From NCBI RefSeq assembly GCF_900119915.1, contig NZ_LT635455.1, positions 744,001 to 808,000 of the forward strand: a stretch of DNA of 64,000 nt. The letters are read 5' to 3'. The position numbers were made by a program, and so were the translations under genes. The notes under the pieces were generated by a model. That model saw only the letters and a list, made by a program, of their open reading frames with translations. It was not told the DNA's origin and did no database searches. The DNA is from Olsenella timonensis. Its GTDB lineage: Bacteria > Actinomycetota > Coriobacteriia > Coriobacteriales > Atopobiaceae. Position 1 is the first letter of the stretch; every line of letters starts with the position of its first letter. Below are positions 28,285 through 36,571 of this stretch, piece after piece.

Positions 28285-29175
28285 GTGGAGCTGGCGCGCG
28301 CGAGGGAGGAGTACCTGAGCTACCTCGCCGTCGAGCGGGGATGCTCGGCCAACACCGTCGCCGCCTACGGGCGCGACCTCGCCCGCTACGTCGCCTGGCT
28401 CGCCGAGCGCGGCGTCACGGAGCCCGACGGGGTGTCGCTCGCGCTCGTCGAGGAGCACGTCGCCGAGCTCAGCGCGAGCGGGCTGGCGGCATCCTCGGTC
28501 GAGCGCGCCGCCTCCGCCGTCAAGGGCTTCCACCGCTTCATGCTCACCGACGAGATCGCGCAGACGCTCCCCACCGCCGACCTGCCCCTGCCGGCAAAGC
28601 CGGCGCGCCTCCCCGACGTCATCTCGCGCGAGGACGCCGCCCGCCTGCTGGACCAGCCGTTCCCGGCCACGCCCGCCGGCCTGCGCGACCACGCGGTGCT
28701 GGAGGTGCTCTACGGCTGCGGGCTGCGCGCGAGCGAGCTCTGCGGGCTCGACGAGCGCACGGTCCTTCTCGACGAGGGCGTGCTGCGCGTCTTTGGCAAG
28801 GGCTCCAAGGAGCGCGTGGTCCCGATCCTGGGCGCCGCGGCCGATGCGCTCGGGCGCTACCTCGACCGGGGGCGGGGGGCGCTCGCGGGCCGTCGCCCGT
28901 GCCCCGCGGTCTTCCTCAACGCCCGGGGCGGGCGCCTCTCCCGCCAGTCCGTCCATGCGATCGTCGAGAAGTACGGGCGAGTCGTGGGCATCAGGGGCCT
29001 GCACCCGCACACGCTGCGCCACAGCTTCGCGACGCACCTGCTCGAGGGCGGGGCGGACCTGCGCGTGGTCCAGGAGCTCCTGGGGCACGCCAACGTGGCG
29101 ACCACCCAGCTCTACACCCACCTCGGCCGCTCTCACATCCGCCGCGTGTACCTCGCGGCGCACCCGCGGGCGTAG
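28285..29175 (+). CDS. xerD: Site-specific tyrosine recombinase, XerD-like
   Basis: A 296-residue recombinase of the size of XerC/XerD, expected to resolve chromosome dimers. The N-terminal SAM-like core-binding domain occupies about residues 1-85. The catalytic domain shows the Arg in CGLRASEL, Lys in FGKGSKER, His-x-x-Arg in HTLRHSFATHL, His in LLGHANV and the nucleophile Tyr in TTQLYTH. The GTG start lies 9 bases after pyrG, so the genes are co-transcribed. It is placed as a housekeeping recombinase since no element genes surround it. Confidence 0.88.
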   Translation: MELARAREEYLSYLAVERGCSANTVAAYGRDLARYVAWLAERGVTEPDGVSLALVEEHVAELSASGLAASSVERAASAVKGFHRFMLTDEIAQTLPTADLPLPAKPARLPDVISREDAARLLDQPFPATPAGLRDHAVLEVLYGCGLRASELCGLDERTVLLDEGVLRVFGKGSKERVVPILGAAADALGRYLDRGRGALAGRRPCPAVFLNARGGRLSRQSVHAIVEKYGRVVGIRGLHPHTLRHSFATHLLEGGADLRVVQELLGHANVATTQLYTHLGRSHIRRVYLAAHPRA

Positions 29176-29210
29176 CGCCTGCCCCCGGGGGGCTCGTCGC
29201 GTCCGGGTGG

Positions 29211-29216
29211 TAGAAT
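29211..29216 (+). promoter_or_regulatory. -10 box for the TPR protein gene
   Basis: TAGAAT lies 35 bases before the ATG at 29252. No -35 is clear. Confidence 0.45.
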
Positions 29217-29251
29217 CGGCTGAGTCCAGGGACGCGAGGGGGGAGGGCGGT

Positions 29252-31657
29252 ATGGGCCGCTCGGGAGACCGACCGATTCCGATGCTTGCGGGCGTGGCGC
29301 TGACTGGGGCCGGCGTGCTCTTTCTGGGGTACGCCTTCTTCCAGTACGCCTCCATCGCCAACGACCCGTCCTATGCCGGGGTGGGCTGGCGGGACACCTA
29401 CGAGATGCGCGACGTCGCCCGCGGGATGCTGCTGGGGGTCGCGCTCGTCACGCTCGGGATCGTGGTCGTGGCGCTGCGGGTGCGCGACCGCCTGCGGGCG
29501 CCGCGGGTGCCCCGGGGGGCAGAGGGGGGCGCGGAGGCCGCGCCTGCGTCGCACCCGGCGCCCGCACAGGCGAGACCCGCCCCACCGAAGCGCCCCGACG
29601 GCGGCATCTCGCCGCTCGACCAGGTGCTCCCGCGCTCGGACGACGCGCTCGCGACGCTGCGCTACTTCATCGAGGACGCCCCCGCCCAGATGCTCCCCGA
29701 CCAGTGCGAGCTCGTGCGGCGGACGGGGCTCGCCGACTGGTCGGGAGAGCCGCGCTGCGCCGCCGGAAAGCTCACGCGCAGCGGCCGCTGGCGGCTCTTC
29801 CCCTCGGGCGGGCGCCCGGCCCCGGACGACGCGGACCGCATCTGGGCGATCGAGGCCGCCCTCAACCTCGGGCAGGACGCGGCGAGGATGCCCGATCCCC
29901 CCGCCACGGCGGACGAGCGGGCTCGCGCCCTGCTCGCCGGCGTCGCGCGGCTGGAGCCCGTCCGTCACCCGGGCAGCCGCTTCCGCGACGCGCTTTGCGA
30001 GGGGGCTGCCGACCAGGGGGAGTGGGCCGTGCGCCTGGCCTTCGCCGACTGCCTGAACAACCTGCCGGCGCCCTTCCGCATGATCGCGGACTTCCGCCTC
30101 AACGTCTCCGAGGGCCTGCTCGGCGTGAGGGTCGCCGTGCCCCGGCCGGCGGCCTTCCGGTTCATGCGGGAGGCCGAGCGCGCCCCGCTCGCCTGCGCCT
30201 ATGCCTACGACCTCGCGCTGCTCGTCGCCCGGACGGCGTTTGACGCCTCCCCGACGATTCGTCGCGCGGCCGTTGACTGTCACGAGGCCGGCGGGCCCGA
30301 CTGCGTCCTCTCCGTGGAGCTCACGCGCTCCTCGATCGAGCGCGCGGCGGCCGCTCCGCGCGAGGGCGGGCTGCCCGAGCCGTCCGCTGAGCTGCGCGTC
30401 CGACGGCGCGCCGACGGGTGGCTCGCGCCCGTCGAGTCGCTGCTGCCCTTCGCCGACGCGGCCCTCTGCCCGCCGGGGCGCAGCCGTCCCGTCGAGCTGG
30501 ACAACGAGCCCTGCCCCGAGGCGGTCGTGCGGGCGTGCGGCGCCTGTCGGCGCTCCGAGCTCGGCATCGCGGAGAGCGTGGTGCGCTGGGACGCGTGGGA
30601 GCGCGTCGCGGACGACTTCGGAGGGCTGGGGGACACGACGGAGGATGCGGTCGCCGCCCTCTCCGGGCTTCGCGCGGGCGCGACGGACGCCACGGTCGTC
30701 GAGGCGTGCGAGCGCACGGTCCGCGCGCTCATCTCGGGCGAGCTCGACGTCGAGGACGTGGACGGCCTCATCGAGTGCTTCGTCGACGGGTTCCCGCTCC
30801 AGCGCGCCGTCCGCCGCGCCGCCCCGCTGGCGATGAGCGCGGACGCCGACCCGGACGAGGTCGCCGACGCCCTCTCCGCGCTCGAGGACGAGATCGCGCG
30901 CTTCGAGTCGCGCAGCCTCCCCCGTGACGACGAGCGTGTCGTCTACCGCTACTTCCGCTCGGTCCCCGAGCGCGTGACGTACAACCTCGACCTCGCCGAC
31001 GGCCGTGTCGTCCGGCTCGTCCCCGACGCCTACGCCCTCGCGCACCAGTACGCCTCCATGCTCGGGCGACGGGCGGCGCGCCCCGGCAGCCTCGATTGCG
31101 CGCTGGCCCACGCGGAGCGCGCGGCAGAGCTCGCCCCGTGCACGGTCGAGACGTCGCTCGCCCGCGCCGACTGCCTGCGCGACCTCGGACGCGTCGACGA
31201 GGCGGTGCGCGTGGCGTCCGAGGCCGCAGAGCGCTGCGCGACCATCGAGGGGCTCTCCCTGTGCCACTACCGCCTCGCCGGCCTCACGTACGACCTCGGC
31301 ATGGTGGAGGCGTCCGTCGCCTGCTACCGTCGCTGCATCGAGCTCGGCGGCGACGAGGTCGCCGTGTCCGCCCGCCGCGAGCTCTCCGTCCTCGTCGAGC
31401 GCGAGCACGAGGCGCTCGCCGCGAGTCGCCTCGACCCCGCCTCGCTCACGGGCGCCCGCCTCGCCGCCGTGCTGGAGGGGTCGGGGCTGCCCGCGGGCTC
31501 GACCGAGCGAATCTCCGCGCGCCTGCTCGCCGCCGCCGTCGCCTGCGTCGACGCCGGGATCTTCTCGTCGGCGGACGCCCTGCTCCGGGCCCTCCTGCAG
31601 GACTCCGGCTACTGCGACGACGCGCTCTTCAACGTGCTCGGGTCGATCGCGAACTAG
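29252..31657 (+). CDS. Large membrane-anchored protein with TPR-like C-terminus
   Basis: An 801-residue protein of no recognised family. Two membrane helices (about 10-32 and 55-72) precede a Pro/Ala-rich linker (about 80-110). A large globular middle part has scattered Cys pairs, including a CGACRR motif. The C-terminal 180 residues show TPR-like helices (LAHAERAAELAPC, LARADCLRDLGRVDEAV and similar). The context gives no function. The ATG follows GGGGGGAGGGCGG. Confidence 0.75.
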   Translation: MGRSGDRPIPMLAGVALTGAGVLFLGYAFFQYASIANDPSYAGVGWRDTYEMRDVARGMLLGVALVTLGIVVVALRVRDRLRAPRVPRGAEGGAEAAPASHPAPAQARPAPPKRPDGGISPLDQVLPRSDDALATLRYFIEDAPAQMLPDQCELVRRTGLADWSGEPRCAAGKLTRSGRWRLFPSGGRPAPDDADRIWAIEAALNLGQDAARMPDPPATADERARALLAGVARLEPVRHPGSRFRDALCEGAADQGEWAVRLAFADCLNNLPAPFRMIADFRLNVSEGLLGVRVAVPRPAAFRFMREAERAPLACAYAYDLALLVARTAFDASPTIRRAAVDCHEAGGPDCVLSVELTRSSIERAAAAPREGGLPEPSAELRVRRRADGWLAPVESLLPFADAALCPPGRSRPVELDNEPCPEAVVRACGACRRSELGIAESVVRWDAWERVADDFGGLGDTTEDAVAALSGLRAGATDATVVEACERTVRALISGELDVEDVDGLIECFVDGFPLQRAVRRAAPLAMSADADPDEVADALSALEDEIARFESRSLPRDDERVVYRYFRSVPERVTYNLDLADGRVVRLVPDAYALAHQYASMLGRRAARPGSLDCALAHAERAAELAPCTVETSLARADCLRDLGRVDEAVRVASEAAERCATIEGLSLCHYRLAGLTYDLGMVEASVACYRRCIELGGDEVAVSARRELSVLVEREHEALAASRLDPASLTGARLAAVLEGSGLPAGSTERISARLLAAAVACVDAGIFSSADALLRALLQDSGYCDDALFNVLGSIAN

Positions 31658-31670
31658 ATGGGGGCGTGGC

Positions 31671-32294
31671 TCAGGCGCCCGGTGCCCCCACGGCATCCTC
31701 CCAGGCCTCGCGGCCTATCGCCAGCTCCTCGTCGGGGAGCGTCGCGCGTGCCACCTCGACGCCCGTGCCGTCGTCGATGAGGGAGACCGTCACGCCCCAG
31801 TCCTCCTGCCCGTCGAGGAGCTGGAGGTAACCGCAGGCGGCGACCGCCACGTAGAGGTCGCCCACCGGCCCGCCCGGCTCGTCGACGAGCGAGGGGCGCG
31901 CCCTCACGGTCACGCCCCGGAGGTCGTCCGCCACCTCGACGGACGCGACGCCCTCGTTGGCCGCCATCGCCTCGACGCGCTCCCCGAGCTCGTCCTCCCA
32001 TGCTCCGACCTGCCGTGCGTGCTGGGCGTCCGTGAGCGCGAGCACGAGGTCGCCGCCCTCGACGAAGGCGTCGTAGGCGACGTCGTCCCCCCTCGAGAAG
32101 TCCTCGAGGGCGTCCGCCGCGCTTAGGTCGCAGAAGTCGAGGAACGAGCGCGGGATGAAGACGCGGATGGTCGTCGGCTCCGTCTTGACCGCGGGGTCGA
32201 CCTCGCGCCCGGGGCCCGTGGAGTCGTCTGAGCACCCGGAGAGGCCGCCGAGGAAGCATGCCGACAGGGCGAGAAGGGCGCGTCTGGTGAGCAT
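31671..32294 (-). CDS. Lipoprotein of unknown function
   Basis: A 207-residue protein with a clear lipoprotein signal: MLTRRALLALSACFLGGLSG followed by Cys21 as the lipidation site. A Ser/Thr/Gly-rich linker leads to a domain of about 170 residues that I do not recognise. It is convergent with the TPR gene and divergent from mraZ. A TAGACT (32320-32325, reverse strand) may be its -10 box. Confidence 0.78.
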   Translation of the reverse strand: MLTRRALLALSACFLGGLSGCSDDSTGPGREVDPAVKTEPTTIRVFIPRSFLDFCDLSAADALEDFSRGDDVAYDAFVEGGDLVLALTDAQHARQVGAWEDELGERVEAMAANEGVASVEVADDLRGVTVRARPSLVDEPGGPVGDLYVAVAACGYLQLLDGQEDWGVTVSLIDDGTGVEVARATLPDEELAIGREAWEDAVGAPGA

Positions 32295-32495
32295 GGGCGT
32301 CTCCTTTCAGCTCCCCTCGAGTCTAGCCCATCTGACGCCGCGCCCGCGGAGGGGCGGTCCCGGGGGCGGTGGGGCGTCCCTTCATCGCGGCGTCACAAAT
32401 CGCGGGGCAGGGTTGTGCCCGGGCGCGCCCAGATGCGCAACATCTGGTGCACGGGGGAGGGCGATCGACCGTCTGCGCCCGCTTTTCAACCGCAA
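32295..32495. other. Intergenic stretch before the mraZ promoter
   Basis: No gene is seen. It contains a short inverted repeat, CCAGATG-CGCAA-CATCTGG (32429-32447), and a possible reverse-strand -10 box for the lipoprotein gene. Confidence 0.5.
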
Positions 32496-32547
32496 GGTGT
32501 CGGAAAGTGTTTTTTAGTGTGGCAAGGTGTGGCAAATGACGTATAGT
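32496..32547 (+). promoter_or_regulatory. mraZ promoter with MraZ-box-like repeats
   Basis: Four RGTGT elements occur at exactly 10-base steps (GGTGT 32496, AGTGT 32506, AGTGT 32516, GGTGT 32526), followed by the -10 box TATAGT at 32542-32547. MraZ is known to bind short G-rich direct repeats with 10-base periodicity in front of its own gene, so this is probably the autoregulatory operator. Confidence 0.75.
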
Positions 32548-32599
32548 AGTCCCACGCTCCGCTCGGGGCCGGCCCATCGTCGCGGAGGGGAGGGAAGAG

Positions 32600-33058
32600 A
32601 TGCTCACCGGCTCGTATCCGATGACCGTGGATACCAAGGCGCGCATCACCCTGCCCGCCGTCTTCCGCAAGCAGCTCGTGGAGGGCGACAGCCGGACGAT
32701 CAAGCTCGTTCCCTACGGCGGACGCGTGAACGGCTTCACCCCTGACGGGTTCAAGGCCTTCGTCGACAGCCTCTTCGCGGTCAACGGGGCGCAGTACGAC
32801 CCGCGCAGCGCCAAGCAGGAGAAGCTCAAGCGCGGCCTCACGGCCCGCGCGGTGGAGGTCGACATCGACTCCGCCGGTCGCGTGGCCCTCGGCAAGCTCG
32901 ACGCCAACACGGCGGGCACGCGCGAGAGGTTCGGCCTGGTCGGCGAGGTCGTGGTGGTGGGCGCGGACGACCACTTCGAGGTGTGGAACGCCGAGGAGTG
33001 GGCGGCCGAGCAGGAGAGCCTCGACGAGGAGCTCGACGCCCTGCTCTACCACGACTAG
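32600..33058 (+). CDS. mraZ: Transcriptional regulator MraZ
   Basis: A 152-residue protein with two SpoVT/AbrB-like halves. The first carries GSYPMTVDTKARITLPAVFR and the second VDIDSAGRVALGK, the duplicated DxxGR-type motif of the family. It forms a ring that represses the division and wall operon. It is the first gene of the dcw cluster, with GGGAGGGAAGAG before the ATG, and the repeats upstream are its likely operator. Confidence 0.95.
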   Translation: MLTGSYPMTVDTKARITLPAVFRKQLVEGDSRTIKLVPYGGRVNGFTPDGFKAFVDSLFAVNGAQYDPRSAKQEKLKRGLTARAVEVDIDSAGRVALGKLDANTAGTRERFGLVGEVVVVGADDHFEVWNAEEWAAEQESLDEELDALLYHD

Positions 33059-33073
33059 GGGGTGACGATCGTC

Positions 33074-34036
33074 ATGACAGCAGAATATCGGCACATACCC
33101 GTGATGCTCGCCGAGGTTCTCGCCGAGCTCGACCCCCAGCCGGGGGAGGTGGTGTGCGACTGCACCCTCGGGGGCGCGGGGCACACCGTCGAGCTCGCCG
33201 GGCGCGTGGCGCCGGACGGCCTGTCGATCGGCATCGACCAGGACGACATGGCCCTCCGAGCGGCGACCGAGCGCCTCGCGCGCGAGGTCCCGCAGGCGCA
33301 GACGCTCCTGCTCAAGGGAAACTTCGGCGACCTCGACGAGCTTCTCGTCGAGGCGGAGGTCCCCGGGGTCGACTGCTTCCTGTTCGACCTCGGCGTCTCC
33401 TCGCCCCAGCTCGACATCCCGGAGCGCGGCTTCTCCTACCACGAGGACGCCCCGCTCGACATGCGCATGAATTCGGGGAACCACACCCTAACCGCAGCCG
33501 AGGTCGTGAACACCTACAACGAAGCAGACCTCACCCGAATCCTCCGCGTATACGGTGACGAGCGCCATGCGGCCCGCATCGCCAGGAGAATCGTCGAGCG
33601 GCGCGCCAAGGCGCCCATCGAGACCACGCTCCAGCTCGTGGACGTGATCAAGGAGGCGATTCCCGCCGCGGCGAGAAGGACCGGGGGGCACCCGGCACGC
33701 CGCACCTTCCAGGCCCTGCGCATCGAGGTCAACCACGAGCTCGACGTGCTCGACCGGGGGCTCAGGGCGGCGGTCCGCTGGGCCAACCCGGGCGGGAGGA
33801 TCTGCGTGATCTCCTACCACTCCCTCGAGGACCGCATCGTGAAGCACGTCTTCTCGGAGCTCTCGCAGGGATGCACCTGCCCGCCGGACCTCCCGGTGTG
33901 CGTGTGCGGGCACGTGCCGATAGTCGAGGTCAGGACGAGAAGGCCCCTCGTTGCGTCCGACGAGGAGGTCGCGACCAACCCGAGGTCGCGAAGCGCCCTC
34001 ATGCGCGTGGCGGTCAGGCTCGACGCCCCCGCGTAG
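33074..34036 (+). CDS. rsmH: 16S rRNA m4C1402 methyltransferase RsmH (MraW)
   Basis: A 320-residue SAM-dependent methyltransferase. It begins with RHIPVMLAEVLAELDP, followed by DCTLGGAGHT (SAM site), FDLGVSSPQLD and the late ISYHSLEDRIVK block, all typical of MraW. The ATG at 33074 is preferred over a GTG 12 bases upstream because the TAGGGGG motif then sits at a proper distance. It follows mraZ by 15 bases. Confidence 0.96.
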   Translation: MTAEYRHIPVMLAEVLAELDPQPGEVVCDCTLGGAGHTVELAGRVAPDGLSIGIDQDDMALRAATERLAREVPQAQTLLLKGNFGDLDELLVEAEVPGVDCFLFDLGVSSPQLDIPERGFSYHEDAPLDMRMNSGNHTLTAAEVVNTYNEADLTRILRVYGDERHAARIARRIVERRAKAPIETTLQLVDVIKEAIPAAARRTGGHPARRTFQALRIEVNHELDVLDRGLRAAVRWANPGGRICVISYHSLEDRIVKHVFSELSQGCTCPPDLPVCVCGHVPIVEVRTRRPLVASDEEVATNPRSRSALMRVAVRLDAPA

Positions 34037-34276
34037 GGCATCAGGGTGTCATAGCCGGCGCAAGCCGTCTGTGAGAGCAGGAGCAAACGCACGACGAACG
34101 CACCACAACGAAGCATAAACGCACTACCACCGAACACTAAACGAACTATCGACCAACTCTCAATGAACTCTTAAGGACGCTCAACAACACCCTGAGACAA
34201 AGCATCAAGCAAGTCTCAAGTTCCCAGCGTACCTGCCACAGATTGCGAACCGACCGAACACAGCGAGGAAGTCGTC
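34037..34276 (+). other. G-poor A/C-rich leader between rsmH and ftsL
   Basis: Within a window of very high GC, bases 34081-34200 contain about 41% A, 33% C, 15% G and 11% T. No gene, hairpin or strong promoter is visible. It could be an unstructured mRNA segment or a Rho loading site. Confidence 0.6.
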
Positions 34277-34762
34277 ATGAGGTACCAGGGGTCCGAGGCA
34301 TACAACATGGACGTGGCGGAGCGGAGGCGCGAGCGCCTCGAGCAGCAGGCCGCCCCCTCCTTCGAGGTCGTCACCGGCGGCGGGCTCGACGCCCGGGTCC
34401 GTGCCGGCGTCTCGCCGACCTTCGTCGCGCGCCTCCGGGCGGCCCTCGTCGCCTTCGCCGTCGTCCTCGCCGTCGGCATGGTGCGCGTCGGCATCGCCTC
34501 GGCCACGGTCGCGCTCCTCAGCGCCAACACGACGCTCTCCGCGCAGATCGACGAGGCGACGAGCCTCAACGAGCAGCTGAGGGTGCAGCGCTCGGTCCTC
34601 TCCAGCAACTCCCGCATCTCGCGCATCGCCTCGCAGAACTACGGCATGGTGCTCACCTCCGACGCCGTGACCATCGACCTCGGCTCCGAGGGCGACGCGG
34701 CCGCTGATGGGGAAGCTGCGCAGACCGCGGACGCCGGGGCGGCCCAGGCCGAGCTGTCGTAA
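34277..34762 (+). CDS. ftsL: FtsL-like septum protein
   Basis: A 161-residue bitopic protein: a cytoplasmic N-terminus of about 55 residues, one membrane helix (about 55-78, FAVVLAVGMVRVGIASATVALL), then a short helical, coiled-coil-like region (about 80-120) and an acidic Ala-rich tail. Sequence similarity is weak, as always with FtsL, so the call rests on topology, size and position between rsmH and the septal penicillin-binding protein. Confidence 0.72.
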   Translation: MRYQGSEAYNMDVAERRRERLEQQAAPSFEVVTGGGLDARVRAGVSPTFVARLRAALVAFAVVLAVGMVRVGIASATVALLSANTTLSAQIDEATSLNEQLRVQRSVLSSNSRISRIASQNYGMVLTSDAVTIDLGSEGDAAADGEAAQTADAGAAQAELS

Positions 34763-34773
34763 ACTCATAACCT

Positions 34774-36558
34774 GTGAGCAGCAGGGACAGACAGAGCCGG
34801 CGCGGCCGGCGAACCCAACCGGAGGCCTCGTACGACGAGGCCTCTCGTGCGCGTTACCGCGTGCGCGCCTCGCGCCCGGGCGGGGAGGGCTCGGGCGGGT
34901 CGGACCACGGCATCTCGGTGACGCGCGCCGCCTTCCTCGGCCTCGCGGGCATCGCGGGCGTGCGCCTGGCCTACCTCCAGCTCCTCAAGCACGGCGACTA
35001 CTCGTCCGCCGCCGAGGCGCAGCGAACCAACACGATGACGCTGCACGCAAAGCGCGGCACGATCTACGACCGCAACGGCAACGCGCTGGCGATGAGCGTC
35101 GAGTGCGAGACGGTCTACGCCAACCCCAAGGCGGTCACGGACCCCTCGGGCGTGTCGTCGCTGCTCGTCCGCTCGCTGGGCGGCGACAAGAGCGACTACA
35201 TGGACCTCCTCACCCAGGACACGACCTTCGTCTACATCCAGCGCCAGGTCGACCAGGAGGTCGCAGACGAGCTGCGCGACCAGCTCAACGCCCGCGAGCT
35301 CACCGGCGTCTACTTCGTGTCAGACACCAAGCGCGTCTATCCCTACGGGACGGTCGGGGCGCAGGTCATCGGCTACGTGGGCACGGACGGCAACGGCCTG
35401 TCCGGCCTCGAGCTCTACTACGATGACATCCTCACCGGCACCGACGGCGAGATGATCATGGAGACCGGCCTCGACGGGACCCCGATCGCGGGCGGCGCCT
35501 CCACGGTCACGGAGGCCCGCGACGGCACCGACCTCGTCATCTCGATCGACGCGGACCTCCAGGAGATCTGCGAGCGCACCATCACGGAGGCGGTCGACAC
35601 CTACCTGGCGGACTCCGGCTCGGTCATGGTGACCGACCCGCTGTCCGGCGAGGTGCTCGCGGCCTGCTCCACCCCGCTGCCCGACTTCTCGAACCTCGAG
35701 GACTCCTCGTCGCTCAACCTCAAGCTCGTCTCGAGCGCCTTCGAGCCGGGCTCGGTCTTCAAGGTGCTCACGACCTCGATCGGCATCGAGGAGGGGCTGT
35801 TCACCGAGGACACCGTCTACACCGTCCCCGCCCAGGTGCAGGTCGGCTCCGACTACGTCACCGACGTCGACGGGCGCGACTACACCATGGACATGAGCGT
35901 GCGCGACATGCTCGTCCGCTCCTCCAACACCGCCCTCGCCCAGCTCGTGCAGGACGTGATCGGCGCGGAGACCTTCTCTAAGGGCGTCGAGCGCTACGGG
36001 ATCGGCAAGACGACCGGCATCGACTTCCCCGGGGAGATCACGGGCATCGTCCGCGACCTCGAGGACTACGACGGCGCCACCGCCGGCTCGATGGCCTTCG
36101 GCCAGGGCCTCGCGATCCCCATGGTCCAGATCGTGCGCGCCTTCGGCGCCGTCGCCAACGGCGGCGTGCCGCTGACGCCGCACTTTCTCGTGTATCGTGG
36201 TGAGGAGCAGGTCGAGTGGGCGGCGGGGGAGCGCATCATCTCCGAGGAGACCGTCGCCCAGGAGATCGACATGATGCGCGGCGTGATGACCGAGGGGTCG
36301 GGCACGTCGGGCAGCGTCGAGGGCTACGACTTCGCCGGCAAGACGGGCACGGGCGAGCAGGCGGACGAGAGCGGCGGCTACCGGGACGACTACTACGTCT
36401 CGTCGCTGTGCGCCTTCGCCAACGCGTCCGCCCCCGAGATCCTTCTCTACGTGGGACTCAACGGCACGCCGTACCTCTCGTCCGCCTCGTCGGGCGTCGT
36501 CTTCAACGAGATCGCCCGCCAGGCGGTCGGCATCCTGGGCATCAGCCCCGCATCCTGA
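34774..36558 (+). CDS. ftsI: Septal penicillin-binding protein (class B PBP, FtsI-type)
   Basis: A 594-residue transpeptidase for septal peptidoglycan. A basic cytoplasmic tail of about 50 residues and one membrane helix precede the dimerisation domain (with RGTIYDRNGNALA). The transpeptidase domain carries the nucleophile Ser in PGSVFK (about residue 327), SSN at about 383 and KTGTGEQ at about 523. There is no PASTA domain. The GTG start lies 11 bases after ftsL. murE, which usually follows, is absent. Confidence 0.95.
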   Translation: MSSRDRQSRRGRRTQPEASYDEASRARYRVRASRPGGEGSGGSDHGISVTRAAFLGLAGIAGVRLAYLQLLKHGDYSSAAEAQRTNTMTLHAKRGTIYDRNGNALAMSVECETVYANPKAVTDPSGVSSLLVRSLGGDKSDYMDLLTQDTTFVYIQRQVDQEVADELRDQLNARELTGVYFVSDTKRVYPYGTVGAQVIGYVGTDGNGLSGLELYYDDILTGTDGEMIMETGLDGTPIAGGASTVTEARDGTDLVISIDADLQEICERTITEAVDTYLADSGSVMVTDPLSGEVLAACSTPLPDFSNLEDSSSLNLKLVSSAFEPGSVFKVLTTSIGIEEGLFTEDTVYTVPAQVQVGSDYVTDVDGRDYTMDMSVRDMLVRSSNTALAQLVQDVIGAETFSKGVERYGIGKTTGIDFPGEITGIVRDLEDYDGATAGSMAFGQGLAIPMVQIVRAFGAVANGGVPLTPHFLVYRGEEQVEWAAGERIISEETVAQEIDMMRGVMTEGSGTSGSVEGYDFAGKTGTGEQADESGGYRDDYYVSSLCAFANASAPEILLYVGLNGTPYLSSASSGVVFNEIARQAVGILGISPAS

Positions 36559-36571
36559 TCGGAGTGTGCAC

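Noticed and set aside
28285-29175. Tyrosine recombinase as the integrase of a mobile element
   Set aside because: It is the size of XerD, coupled to pyrG, with no tRNA or accessory genes nearby; a housekeeping Xer role is more likely.
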